From a bacterium (GTDB lineage Bacteria; Hydrogenedentota; Hydrogenedentia; Hydrogenedentiales; SLHB01), in NCBI GenBank assembly GCA_024231375.1, contig JAAEQP010000538.1, positions 1 to 15,827 of the forward strand: 15,827 nt of DNA. Reading direction: 5' to 3'. A program made the translations under genes and the position numbers. Below, one piece after another: positions 7,684 to 14,868 of the stretch. The notes under the pieces were generated by a model. The model was not told the origin of the DNA, did no database searches, and saw only the letters and a list, made by a program, of their open reading frames with translations. Every line of letters starts with the position of its first letter. Position 1 is the first letter of the stretch.

Positions 7684-8913
7684 CTACTGCCCGGTGGCGT
7701 CGCGCCCCATGGCGCGGAACAGTTCGCCCATGCCGAGGCCGCTCCGTTCGATGTCGTATTGGGCAAGCACGGCTTCACGCGCTTTCGCCCCGAGCGACCG
7801 GCGCAATTCGGGGTCGCCCAGCAAGCGTTCGAGGGCGTCTGCCAATCCTTCGATGTCCGACGGCGTGACCAGAAGGCTGTTGACTCCGTCGTCGATGAGT
7901 TCCGGGATGGCCACGATGCGTGTTGCCACGCATGGAATGGTCTTGGCCATGGCCTCCATCAGAACCACCGGCAACCCTTCGGCAAAACTCGCCAGGACGA
8001 ACACGTCCGCCTTGTCGTAGTAGGTATGGACCTGGTCCTGCCCTACGGCCCCGGCAAAGGTCACGGAATCGGACAGGCCGAGTTCGGCACACGTCGATTC
8101 GAGGGACGCCCGGTCGGGACCGTCGCCCACGAAGGTGAGACGGAACGGGCGTTCGCGATCGCGCAACAGATCGCAGGCTGCCAGGAGGATGTGCTGTCCT
8201 TTGGCGGGCACGAGCCGCCCGACGCACAGTAGTTCGGGCACATCGTTGGAGGGGTCGGGCCGCGGCGCGTAGGCCGACGCGTCGACGCCGCATCGGACGA
8301 TGTGGAGTCTCTCCCATGCCTCGAACGGCAGCAGCCGCATGATCTGGCTTCGGCAGAAGTGGCTGATGCATCGGACAAAGGTGGCGGCCTGGGCCTTCTC
8401 TTTGAGCAGGTTGCCGGGGACGTTGTAGAACACGTCGGGACCATGGACGCTCATGCTGAAGGTCACCCAATCGGATGCGGCCGCAATCATGGCCACGGTG
8501 GCGGCGGGATTCGCCAGATGCACGTGGACGTGGCCGAGGTTCTCCTTCAGCATCCAATCCACCAACACGCCCGCGCCGGCGAAGTACGCCGCCAGCTTGC
8601 TCAGAGGCACATGCCCTTCCCAATTGGGTTTCACGACAGTCTTCAGCATTTGGAGGTAGTTGGCGGGGGATCGCCGCAACAGCCGAAAATGGGCGTTCAG
8701 TATGCCTCCGATGCCAGCGGACTTGATGTACAACGTCTCGGCCGCGTCGGCCTTCTCGGCAACCGTCATGCGGTCCAGCAGCTCAGGACGCCGGATGGAG
8801 GCCGTCTTCACCGTGAATCCCTGGGCCCGGAGCGATTGCACTTCGCGGAATACGAACGTATGCGAGATCGCTGGGTATTCGCTGACCAGATAGGCGACAG
8901 CCGGAGTATCCAC
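7684..8913 (-). CDS. Glycosyltransferase family 4
   Basis: This 409-residue GT-B enzyme transfers a sugar from a nucleotide donor, probably to a lipid-linked exopolysaccharide intermediate at the cytoplasmic face. The N-terminal half begins VAYLVSEYPAISHTFVFREV, the pattern seen in AmsK/WcaL-like exopolysaccharide enzymes. The donor-binding half has GRLVPAKGQ (232-240; Arg233 and Lys238), VGDGPDR (262-268) and the E-x7-E motif (Glu312-Glu320 in AEGLPVVLMEA). The start is GTG at 8913. It has a near-perfect ribosome binding site AGGAGGTG (8922-8929, complement) eight bases upstream, and the protein then starts directly with the first beta strand. The open frame continues 79 codons upstream to an ATG at 9150, but that part only translates intergenic repeats. 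It is the first gene of a three-gene operon. Confidence 0.92.
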   Translation of the reverse strand: MDTPAVAYLVSEYPAISHTFVFREVQSLRAQGFTVKTASIRRPELLDRMTVAEKADAAETLYIKSAGIGGILNAHFRLLRRSPANYLQMLKTVVKPNWEGHVPLSKLAAYFAGAGVLVDWMLKENLGHVHVHLANPAATVAMIAAASDWVTFSMSVHGPDVFYNVPGNLLKEKAQAATFVRCISHFCRSQIMRLLPFEAWERLHIVRCGVDASAYAPRPDPSNDVPELLCVGRLVPAKGQHILLAACDLLRDRERPFRLTFVGDGPDRASLESTCAELGLSDSVTFAGAVGQDQVHTYYDKADVFVLASFAEGLPVVLMEAMAKTIPCVATRIVAIPELIDDGVNSLLVTPSDIEGLADALERLLGDPELRRSLGAKAREAVLAQYDIERSGLGMGELFRAMGRDATGQ

Positions 8914-8921
8914 GATTCGAT

Positions 8922-8950
8922 CACCTCCTGAAGATCGGGGCACCCCGATC
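8922..8950 (-). promoter_or_regulatory. Leader hairpin and ribosome binding site of the GT4 operon
   Basis: AGGAGGTG (8922-8929 on the complement) is a strong Shine-Dalgarno sequence and fixes the GTG start at 8913. Immediately upstream, GATCGGGG (8933-8940) and CCCCGATC (8943-8950) make a perfect 8-bp palindrome with a 2-base centre. It could be a leader hairpin that protects or modulates the site, or an operator dyad. No T-run follows, so it is not a terminator. Confidence 0.5.
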
Positions 8951-8954
8951 ACCG

Positions 8955-9170
8955 GCGCAAAAGCGGGGACTATTGAAGAAGCCCGCACACAGGACGAAGC
9001 CGCGAAAAATGCCAGGGACAGTCCCGTCTCGCTACGTGCAGTCCGCGAAAAGACCTGGGACAGTCCCGTCTGCGTCCGCCTGCGGCGGACTCCGCTTGGT
9101 ACAGTCCCGCTTTTTCGCTTCTGTCTTCGTGCACAGGTGACTTTTCCCACAGCCCCACAGTCCCGGTCTC
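8955..9170. repeat. GGGACAGTCCC-type intergenic repeat cluster
   Basis: The stretch is built from related short repeats. CCGCGAAAA...GGGACAGTCCCGTCT occurs twice as a direct repeat (9000-9029 and 9043-9071). ACAGTCCCG appears again at 9101-9109 and 9157-9165. The second copy and 9101-9118 also form an inverted arrangement, with GCGAAAAG near 9045 against CTTTTTCGC at 9110-9118, around a 7-bp hairpin GTCCGCC/GGCGGAC (9074-9090). AAAAGCGGGGAC (8959-8970) is the same core seen at 15756-15770. GGGACAGTCCC is itself a palindrome. Such repeats are typical REP-like elements mobilised by IS200-related (RAYT) transposases, though none is encoded in this window. Confidence 0.75.
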
Positions 9171-9212
9171 GCTCATTCTAGCATGATCGCGTCCCGCACC
9201 CTAGAGGGACGG

Positions 9213-11135
9213 TCACTTCGCCTTGAGCAGGTAGCCGGTCAACCCCCACTGCTGGAGTTCGCCTGTGTCGAGCGTCGTCTCGGTATCGGCGACGGCGGTT
9301 CCTTCGCCCGATGCGGGATCGAGCCGATTCACGGAATACGCGCCCTCCATGCCCAAAACCTTCGGATTCAGTGTGAGCGTCGCGCTGGCCGGTGCCTCGC
9401 CGAGATTCGCGGCAATGACCAGATAGGCGTCCGGGGTTCGATACACAATGCACTCGATCTTGGGATTGGAGCTGGACGCGGCCCGCGGCGCCTGGGCCGG
9501 ACCGTTGAACACGGCGGCCTTCTCTGCATCAATGGCGGTCAGCAGGTTCCAGTAGGGCTGCACAAAGGCGTATTGTTCGTCGGCGGGGTCTCTCGGGAAG
9601 ACGTACCCTTCGCCCCGCCGGGCCTTGATGCCCGCCACGAGATGGGGATACAACCCCCATACCGCCATCTTGGCGGCGCCCTCGGGGTTGCGGTAGAGCT
9701 TCAGGTCGAGGGTCCAGGGCATGCAGATGCCGCCGCCGAGCATGCCTTTGGCCGTGACGATGTCGCGATTGCCGAGCATGTGATGGTCGGCACTGGTCTC
9801 GCCGGGCAGGTACGCGTCGAAACATAAGTTCGAGAACAGGCCGGCGCAGAAGCTGCCCTGGTGACCGATGAGGAAGCCCTCGGGCCCGACAATCTCGCGG
9901 AGCCGCCGGGTGAACAGGAAGTAGGCCCTGGCAGGGACCGTCAAGCCGTCGGCGGAGAAATGGGTATCGCCGTACTGGGTTTCGGGCGTGTACCGCTCGT
10001 CGTGCCAGGCCCGCGCCGAGGGGCCGTGCCAGTCAACGTAGATTCCGTCCCAGTTGCGCTGGCAGTACTTCCGGAAGAACTCGGTCGCAAGCGCGTATTC
10101 CTCCACCCCGCGCATGTAGAGCCCTACCCGAAGCCCCTTGGCGTGGGCATAGTCGATGGCACGCACCATTTCGTCATGGTCGCGGATGACGCCATAGTCG
10201 GCATGGGGATACCCGTTGCTGCCGCGTTGGAGCATGTACTCGTGATGCATGACGAGCATGGTGGCATTGAGCGCCACCATCTTGTCGATTTCCTCGTTCG
10301 TGGGGTACCAGTCTACCTTGTCGAGGAAGTTCACCCAGTGGTACACGCGCTGGGCGACGCAGTTGCTCCGCGGCTTGCCGTTGACGGCGGACCCCAAGCC
10401 CATGGCGATCCGGTTCCGGTAGATGAACGGCGCTTCCAGAACAGCGCCTCCGTCGCCCAAGACCCACGTCCAGCGGCCCCGTTCCTGCGTCTGCGCCGTA
10501 GCGCCTGTCATGGGCCGGTTGTCCTCCACGTACACCTCGAGTTCATTGGTGTAGCTGGTACCCGGCTGAAGGCCGAACAAGGCCCGCGCGGACCGGAATC
10601 CTTTGATGGCGATGCAGCGGTTTTCGTCGCCGTACTTGGGTGCATTGGCGATGGCGTCGTCAAGCGAGAACGTGAGATGGGCATCGTTCAACTTCAACGA
10701 ACCCTCGCGCAACACAGACGTCACGTCGACGAAGACTGCGCCTTCCGGGTAGATCTCGTAGTCGAGTGTGACGGTCCAAGGCGCAGGCGTACCATCCACC
10801 GCGCGCGGGACGACTTCGAGTGACGCGCGGGCGATGTCTCCGGTGGTAGCGGCACTGACCAGTTTGGCGCCGGTATCGAGGGCCGTGGCGTATTCCCGGT
10901 CGCCATCGGCGAGGCACAGATTCGGGAAGGCGTTCGCGGGGCCGGAGCAGACGGTGTTCCATTGGACGCCGTCGAACAGCCGCAGCGAGGTGATTGCGCC
11001 TCCCGTGCGCGTATCGAGTGTCAACTCGAACCACTCTCCCCGCACCGCCACCGTGCCATCCTGCTTGTCCATTTCCAACGCGCTGCCCGCCGTCGCGCAC
11101 AGGCATAGGCCAATAGCCAGAACCGTTCGCATCAT
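9213..11135 (-). CDS. Secreted TIM-barrel glycoside-hydrolase-like protein
   Basis: This is a 640-residue exported protein of uncertain enzyme family. A signal peptide opens it (MMRTVLAIGLCLCATAGSA, cleavage near residue 18-20). Residues ~25-260 are beta-rich (WFELTLDTRTGGAITSLRL), like the N-terminal supersandwich domain of GH36, GH31 and other retaining hydrolases. Residues ~270-550 read as a TIM barrel: NATMLVMHHEYM, HAKGLRVGLYMRGVEEY, DGIYVDWHG with Asp368 as a candidate nucleophile, FLIGHQGSF and FDAYLPGE. A C-terminal beta domain (YLVIAANLGEAPASATLTL) closes it. ATG 11135 follows GGGGGGAGA at good spacing, and 11132 is an equally possible second ATG. The 299-base repeat region between it and the GT4 gene argues against a shared transcript. 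Hydrolase function and substrate are inferred from fold only. Confidence 0.75.
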   Translation of the reverse strand: MMRTVLAIGLCLCATAGSALEMDKQDGTVAVRGEWFELTLDTRTGGAITSLRLFDGVQWNTVCSGPANAFPNLCLADGDREYATALDTGAKLVSAATTGDIARASLEVVPRAVDGTPAPWTVTLDYEIYPEGAVFVDVTSVLREGSLKLNDAHLTFSLDDAIANAPKYGDENRCIAIKGFRSARALFGLQPGTSYTNELEVYVEDNRPMTGATAQTQERGRWTWVLGDGGAVLEAPFIYRNRIAMGLGSAVNGKPRSNCVAQRVYHWVNFLDKVDWYPTNEEIDKMVALNATMLVMHHEYMLQRGSNGYPHADYGVIRDHDEMVRAIDYAHAKGLRVGLYMRGVEEYALATEFFRKYCQRNWDGIYVDWHGPSARAWHDERYTPETQYGDTHFSADGLTVPARAYFLFTRRLREIVGPEGFLIGHQGSFCAGLFSNLCFDAYLPGETSADHHMLGNRDIVTAKGMLGGGICMPWTLDLKLYRNPEGAAKMAVWGLYPHLVAGIKARRGEGYVFPRDPADEQYAFVQPYWNLLTAIDAEKAAVFNGPAQAPRAASSSNPKIECIVYRTPDAYLVIAANLGEAPASATLTLNPKVLGMEGAYSVNRLDPASGEGTAVADTETTLDTGELQQWGLTGYLLKAK

Positions 11136-11301
11136 GTTGATTCTCCCCCCGTCGCGTTTGCGGAACCCCTGAGGCACTCCGTCTGCTAGGATTACCGAGT
11201 ATTTCACCCTTCGCGACGGAATTCAACGGGCACGAGGAATAGCTCCGCCGCATCGGATGTTGCCGCACAATGGAGTATCCATCCTCAAGGGAGTAGGCAG
11301 T

Positions 11302-11589
11302 ATGAAATCGCGCACCTTACACTACGATGCGGCCTTGTTCGTGTGTATGGGAGGTTCGTGCAAAGACAAGAAGGCCAAGAAGCTGGCTGACAATATCAAG
11401 AAGGTGCTCAAGGATCGCAAGCTTGACGACCGTGTGCATGTGAATCGCACGGGGTGCCTGAAGTGCTGCGGCGGGGACGGCCCGGTCGTGGTGGTGGTGC
11501 CCAGCGGAGATCGGCTGACGCATGTGAAGCCCAAAGACGCCGAGGCCGTCGTCGACCATGTGGTGAAGGCGAAGCGGATGAAGGCATAG
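11302..11589 (+). CDS. Thioredoxin-like [2Fe-2S] ferredoxin, first of pair
   Basis: This is a 95-residue soluble electron carrier of the thioredoxin-fold ferredoxin family (NuoE C-terminal domain and Shethna/Aquifex ferredoxin type). It begins with the strand ALFVCMGGSC and has the second cluster loop TGCLKCCGGDGPVVVVVPSG. The cysteines are Cys15, Cys20, Cys52, Cys55 and Cys56. Family members normally have ten to twelve residues between the first two ligands; here there are only four, so cluster binding may differ. The ATG at 11302 has AAGGGAG (11287-11293) eight bases upstream; an in-frame ATG at 11257 has none. It is divergent from the secreted hydrolase-like gene and is followed 40 bases later by a second member of the same family, surely co-transcribed. 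The redox partner is not visible. Confidence 0.87.
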   Translation: MKSRTLHYDAALFVCMGGSCKDKKAKKLADNIKKVLKDRKLDDRVHVNRTGCLKCCGGDGPVVVVVPSGDRLTHVKPKDAEAVVDHVVKAKRMKA

Positions 11590-11599
11590 GTGACGATGC

Positions 11600-11614
11600 G
11601 CGGACTTGGTCCGC
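11600..11614 (+). promoter_or_regulatory. Intercistronic hairpin between ferredoxin genes
   Basis: GCGGAC (11600-11605) and GTCCGC (11609-11614) form a perfect 6-bp stem with a TTG loop. It sits midway in the 40-base gap and just before the GGGGGAAAG ribosome binding region of the second ferredoxin gene. It could tune relative expression or mark an RNA processing site. The pairing is seen; the role is a guess. Confidence 0.4.
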
Positions 11615-11629
11615 TTGGGGGAAAGACCC

Positions 11630-11959
11630 ATGGAACGAAACGCACTGCCACGGAAGAAGATGGTGTTCGTGTGCGCAAACCTACGTGAAGACGGATCGCG
11701 TATTTGCTGCGCGGATGGAGGGGGGCGCGAACTCCATGCCAAGTTGAAGGAAATGGTGAAGAATCGCCGCCTGAGATCCAAGGTCCGTGTCTGCAAGTCC
11801 GGATGCATGGACCGGTGCGAGCAAGGCCCGAATGTCATGGTGTTCCCCGACGACATGTGGTACTCGGGCGTGACCGAGGCCGACCTTGAGACCATTCTGG
11901 CCGACATCCAGACATCCCTCAATGCCGAATCTCCCGCCGTGCCCTCGTCCGAATCCTAG
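11630..11959 (+). CDS. Thioredoxin-like [2Fe-2S] ferredoxin, second of pair
   Basis: This 109-residue ferredoxin is of the same thioredoxin-fold family as the gene before it. KKMVFVCANLREDGSRICC gives Cys15 and Cys26/Cys27, and CKSGCMDRCEQGPNVMVFPD gives Cys55, Cys59 and Cys63. The spacing C-X10/11-C followed by C-X3-C (59, 63) fits the classical [2Fe-2S] ligand set of the Aquifex/Azotobacter ferredoxins, so a cluster is likely. The sequence MWYSGVTEADLETIL matches the conserved end of the fold. The start at 11630 has GGGGGAAAG close upstream; a GTG-like start 24 bases earlier (11606) is less likely because it falls inside the intercistronic hairpin. The last ~12 residues (SPAVPSSES) are a short disordered tail absent from the first copy. 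Confidence 0.9.
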   Translation: MERNALPRKKMVFVCANLREDGSRICCADGGGRELHAKLKEMVKNRRLRSKVRVCKSGCMDRCEQGPNVMVFPDDMWYSGVTEADLETILADIQTSLNAESPAVPSSES

Positions 11960-12103
11960 CTGAGCGTTCAGCCACGGCCTTCGAGCCCGTGCCAAACCAA
12001 ATCCCTCCGTTGACTGGCGTCGGCTCCGAGTGGCACCCTAGCCAACGCGTGGTAGCTATGGTGTCGATGGGGGCTTCACTGGGTATGGGGAGGCGATGGC
12101 GGT

Positions 12104-14017
12104 ATGTCGGATACGGAACGACCTTCCCCTACGCCGAGTTTCGCGGCCCGTCTCGGTAGGTTTGCGCTCAAGACGGTTGCCGCCTGCGCGGCTGTAGCAC
12201 TGTTCGCCAGGCCCGTGCCCGTGTGGGCGCCGATTGCCGTTCTGATCGTCACCAGTGTCGCGCTGTGGAGGCTTCGTCAGCGAGACCATGTCTCTTCTGG
12301 GGGTTGCCGGACGGCGTTTGCCAACACAGCGTTGTTCATTGGCGCGTCCCTGTTCGCATTGGGCCTGTTGGAGGGTGCGGCGCGCCTGCTCCTCCCGGCC
12401 GAGCCGTCCACACAGGCCGACTACCTCGAGCCTCACCCCGAATACGAATACACGCTCCTGCCGGGCGGCCGCGAAACCGTTGACAGGCGCGAAGCACCCA
12501 ACACGGACAGGATCCACTTCACAGTGGAGATCTCTCTGCAGGGGCTGCGGAACAAGGCGCTGGGTCCGAAAGGGCCGGGCGAGTTCCGCGTCCTCGTGGT
12601 GGGCGATTCCTTTGCCATGGGCTATGGGGTGAAGGAGGACGAGACGATTGCGGCGCATCTGGAGGAGACTCTCCGACGGGCCGGAGCCAAGCGGATCACC
12701 GTCATCAACGGGGGCGTCATGGGGTACGGTCCCTGGCAGGAACACGGGTTTCTGCTGGAGCGTGGCTTGGCGTTGGAACCGGACCTTGTGGTCGTTCAGA
12801 CGTTTCCCACGAACGACTTCTACGACAGCCTTGCCAAGGAAGGGCGTTTCTTCCACGCCTACTCCGAAGTGCAACTTGCGCGCCGCAACGAGTACCTCCA
12901 TCAGGGGTTCTGGCCCGTGCGGGCGCAGCGGTGGTTACGGAAACACAGCCGGACCTATCAGGCCTTGGCGCGCATGACCGGACGCGACGACCTTGTGGTT
13001 GCAGCGCTTGGTGGAGTCCGAGGAACGCCGCGGTTCACGCCATTGGCGCCTCCCCCCTCAGCGGACCGCGCCTACGCAGCCGAGGCATCGCTCAAGGAAT
13101 GGTATCCCGAGATTGAGGATGGAGCCCGCCTGTTCGGCGAGGACCTCGGCGCGATGTGCGAAACGTGTCGTCAACGCGACATCGGGTTTGTGGTCCTCTG
13201 CGTCCCGGGGCTCCACGTACTTCACGACGCCACGTGGCGTGCGTACACGGTGGAATACGGCGCGGAGCACTACGACCGAGGAAGGGATCTCCGCGAAGCC
13301 GAGGCGCTGCTGGCGAACGCGTCGATCCCCTACGTATCCGTTCTCGATGCGTTCGAGGCCTACGGCTATCCACTGGAGTTGTACTTCACATACGACATGC
13401 ATCTTCGCCCAAGAGGATGCCGGTTGGTGGCGGGACTGCTTGCCCAGTATCTGATTTCCGAAGGACTCCTCACTGACGCAGACAGTTCGGCATTGCCATC
13501 GTTCCATGCCCCAGCACGCGGCAACCTCATCCGGAACGGCGGTTTCACAGACTGGCTTGCCGAGGCCCCGTGCCCGGTGGGGTGGCGATGGGACACGGAC
13601 CGGCCCGAGCCGAACCGGCACTACGTCGTGACGAAGGAGGTGGGCGATACCGGCGGGGTCGTGCTCACGCAGGCGTGGCGATCGTCCGATTCTGCCGACG
13701 GTCTGAACCGGTTGTTTGGGCAGACCATCGAAAGGCTCAAACCGAACACCGAGTATCACCTGACCGTTCGCGCGTGGAACCGGTCCGACCGCCCCGTCGC
13801 CATTGCCGCCCACGAAGTGGATGAGAAGGGCGGACACGTGGCAACGCTCAAACTGACGGCCGCGGAGGTGTTGCCGTCAGAGGGTTTCGTGGAACACACG
13901 GGAACGTTCTTCACGGGAACCGGATCACGTGTCCGACTGGTCGCCTACTACCCCAGGCCCGAGGAAGGCCCCATCACCGTCGGGTGGGACAAATGGCGAC
14001 TCTGGGAACTTGACTGA
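12104..14017 (+). CDS. Membrane-anchored SGNH/GDSL hydrolase with C-terminal carbohydrate-binding-like domain
   Basis: This 637-residue protein likely removes or transfers acyl groups on a surface glycan. Two or three hydrophobic segments (about 21-35, 39-56, 73-96) anchor the N-terminus. The SGNH domain follows: VVGDSFAMGYG with nucleophile Ser169 (block I), the NGGVMGYGPWQE glycine block (202-213), TFPTND with Asn237 (block III), and YDMHLRPRG with Asp431 and His433 (block V). So the whole catalytic set is present. From Asn474 to the end (NLIRNGGFTDWLAE, YHLTVRAWNRS, VGWDKWRLWE) is a jelly-roll domain of the CBM4/9 type. GGGGAGG (12087-12093) lies ten bases before the ATG. Similar membrane SGNH proteins occur beside polysaccharide O-acetylation genes, but no acyltransferase is in view. 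The gene converges on the phosphoesterase gene with only 25 bases between stops. Confidence 0.85.
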   Translation: MSDTERPSPTPSFAARLGRFALKTVAACAAVALFARPVPVWAPIAVLIVTSVALWRLRQRDHVSSGGCRTAFANTALFIGASLFALGLLEGAARLLLPAEPSTQADYLEPHPEYEYTLLPGGRETVDRREAPNTDRIHFTVEISLQGLRNKALGPKGPGEFRVLVVGDSFAMGYGVKEDETIAAHLEETLRRAGAKRITVINGGVMGYGPWQEHGFLLERGLALEPDLVVVQTFPTNDFYDSLAKEGRFFHAYSEVQLARRNEYLHQGFWPVRAQRWLRKHSRTYQALARMTGRDDLVVAALGGVRGTPRFTPLAPPPSADRAYAAEASLKEWYPEIEDGARLFGEDLGAMCETCRQRDIGFVVLCVPGLHVLHDATWRAYTVEYGAEHYDRGRDLREAEALLANASIPYVSVLDAFEAYGYPLELYFTYDMHLRPRGCRLVAGLLAQYLISEGLLTDADSSALPSFHAPARGNLIRNGGFTDWLAEAPCPVGWRWDTDRPEPNRHYVVTKEVGDTGGVVLTQAWRSSDSADGLNRLFGQTIERLKPNTEYHLTVRAWNRSDRPVAIAAHEVDEKGGHVATLKLTAAEVLPSEGFVEHTGTFFTGTGSRVRLVAYYPRPEEGPITVGWDKWRLWELD

Positions 14018-14042
14018 GCGCGGAGATCCTTCCCCGCCGCGA

Positions 14043-14843
14043 TTAGACAGGCACCTCGACAAACTCCGTGGAAACCGTCTCGTCCTCCAGGTGGAACAGA
14101 CGGTAGCCTTTCGCAGTGGTCTTGTCGAAGTTGCCGCGCGTACTCGCGCAGCAGGCCGTAGTGGTGAACAGGATTCCGTCCTGTTCTTCGACCTGATTGC
14201 CGTGGTAGTGGCCGGCTGCCACGAGCTTCAGGTTGTGCGCACTGAAAAGGGCCAGCACGTTGTCGGCATTCTTCACCCGGTACGCCTTGCTGTGCGGGTT
14301 GAAGGGGTGGTGCGCGAACAGCGCGATGGGGCGTTTGCGGTTGATATGCCGCAACTGGCTCCCTATCCAGTCCATTTGCCCCTCGAACACCGTCACGTTG
14401 CTCGATGTGCCTTCGCAGGAGTCGATGCCCATGAACACCCACCCCTCTTCGTCGTAGGTCCAGTTGGTCTTCTCGAAGGCTTTCTTGTAGTTGGCGTAGA
14501 TGTTGGCGGCCTTCGGGTACACATCGTGGTTGCCGGGTACCGCGAACCACGGCTGCTCGAACCGGTCGAAGGCTTGGCGCGCGAGGTTGAGTTCCTGCAA
14601 CTTGCCGGCGGTGGCGATGTCGCCCAGCACCACCGTGAACGCGATGGTCGGATTGCTATTGATGCTCTTCACAGCCCGATGGACGATGGACGTACTTCGC
14701 GCGTCGAGGACGTGTACGTCGTTGATGGTGGCGAAGGTCAGGCGCTTGGGTTCACCCCATCCCACCAGCTTCTTGCTGCGGGCGCATCCGCCGACGCCAA
14801 ACGCTCCAACCAATCCGATGAACTGTCTACGTGACAACCGCAT
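14043..14843 (-). CDS. Tat-exported lipoprotein metallophosphoesterase
   Basis: This 266-residue calcineurin-type phosphoesterase has every metal motif of the family: DVH (Asp42, His44), GD (Asp75), GNHD (104-107), AHH (His178-His179) and GHYH (211-214). The N-terminus MRLSRRQFIGLVGAFGVGGC is a twin-arginine signal ending in a lipobox with Cys20, so the protein should be exported folded and lipid-anchored. The start at 14843 gives this intact signal and has AGGAG nine or so bases upstream; a longer open frame begins 72 bases earlier, inside the preceding gene. The family covers nucleotidases, phosphodiesterases and phosphatases, so the substrate is unknown. It lies 25 bases after the stop of the AKR-fold gene, and the two are probably one operon. 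Confidence 0.92.
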   Translation of the reverse strand: MRLSRRQFIGLVGAFGVGGCARSKKLVGWGEPKRLTFATINDVHVLDARSTSIVHRAVKSINSNPTIAFTVVLGDIATAGKLQELNLARQAFDRFEQPWFAVPGNHDVYPKAANIYANYKKAFEKTNWTYDEEGWVFMGIDSCEGTSSNVTVFEGQMDWIGSQLRHINRKRPIALFAHHPFNPHSKAYRVKNADNVLALFSAHNLKLVAAGHYHGNQVEEQDGILFTTTACCASTRGNFDKTTAKGYRLFHLEDETVSTEFVEVPV

Positions 14844-14868
14844 ACCGGCTTTCTCCTGTTTCTTCACG

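Noticed and set aside
7318..8232. Plus-strand open frame of 304 codons across the two glycosyltransferases
   Set aside because: It spans the junction of two well-supported minus-strand genes and has no protein signature.
9861..10823. Plus-strand open frame of 320 codons
   Set aside because: It is antisense to the secreted TIM-barrel gene and has a composition typical of a shadow frame.
11149..11219. 8-bp inverted repeat CCGTCGCG/CGCGACGG in the divergent region between the hydrolase-like and ferredoxin genes
   Set aside because: The arms are 55 bases apart and made of common GC-rich words, so I could not tell it from chance.
11973..11991. Small hairpin CACGG/CCGTG after the second ferredoxin
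   Set aside because: A 5-bp stem with a 9-nt loop and no T-run is too weak to call a terminator.
13929..14834. Plus-strand open frame of 301 codons
   Set aside because: It runs from the end of the SGNH gene through the antisense of the metallophosphoesterase, whose motifs are complete on the other strand.
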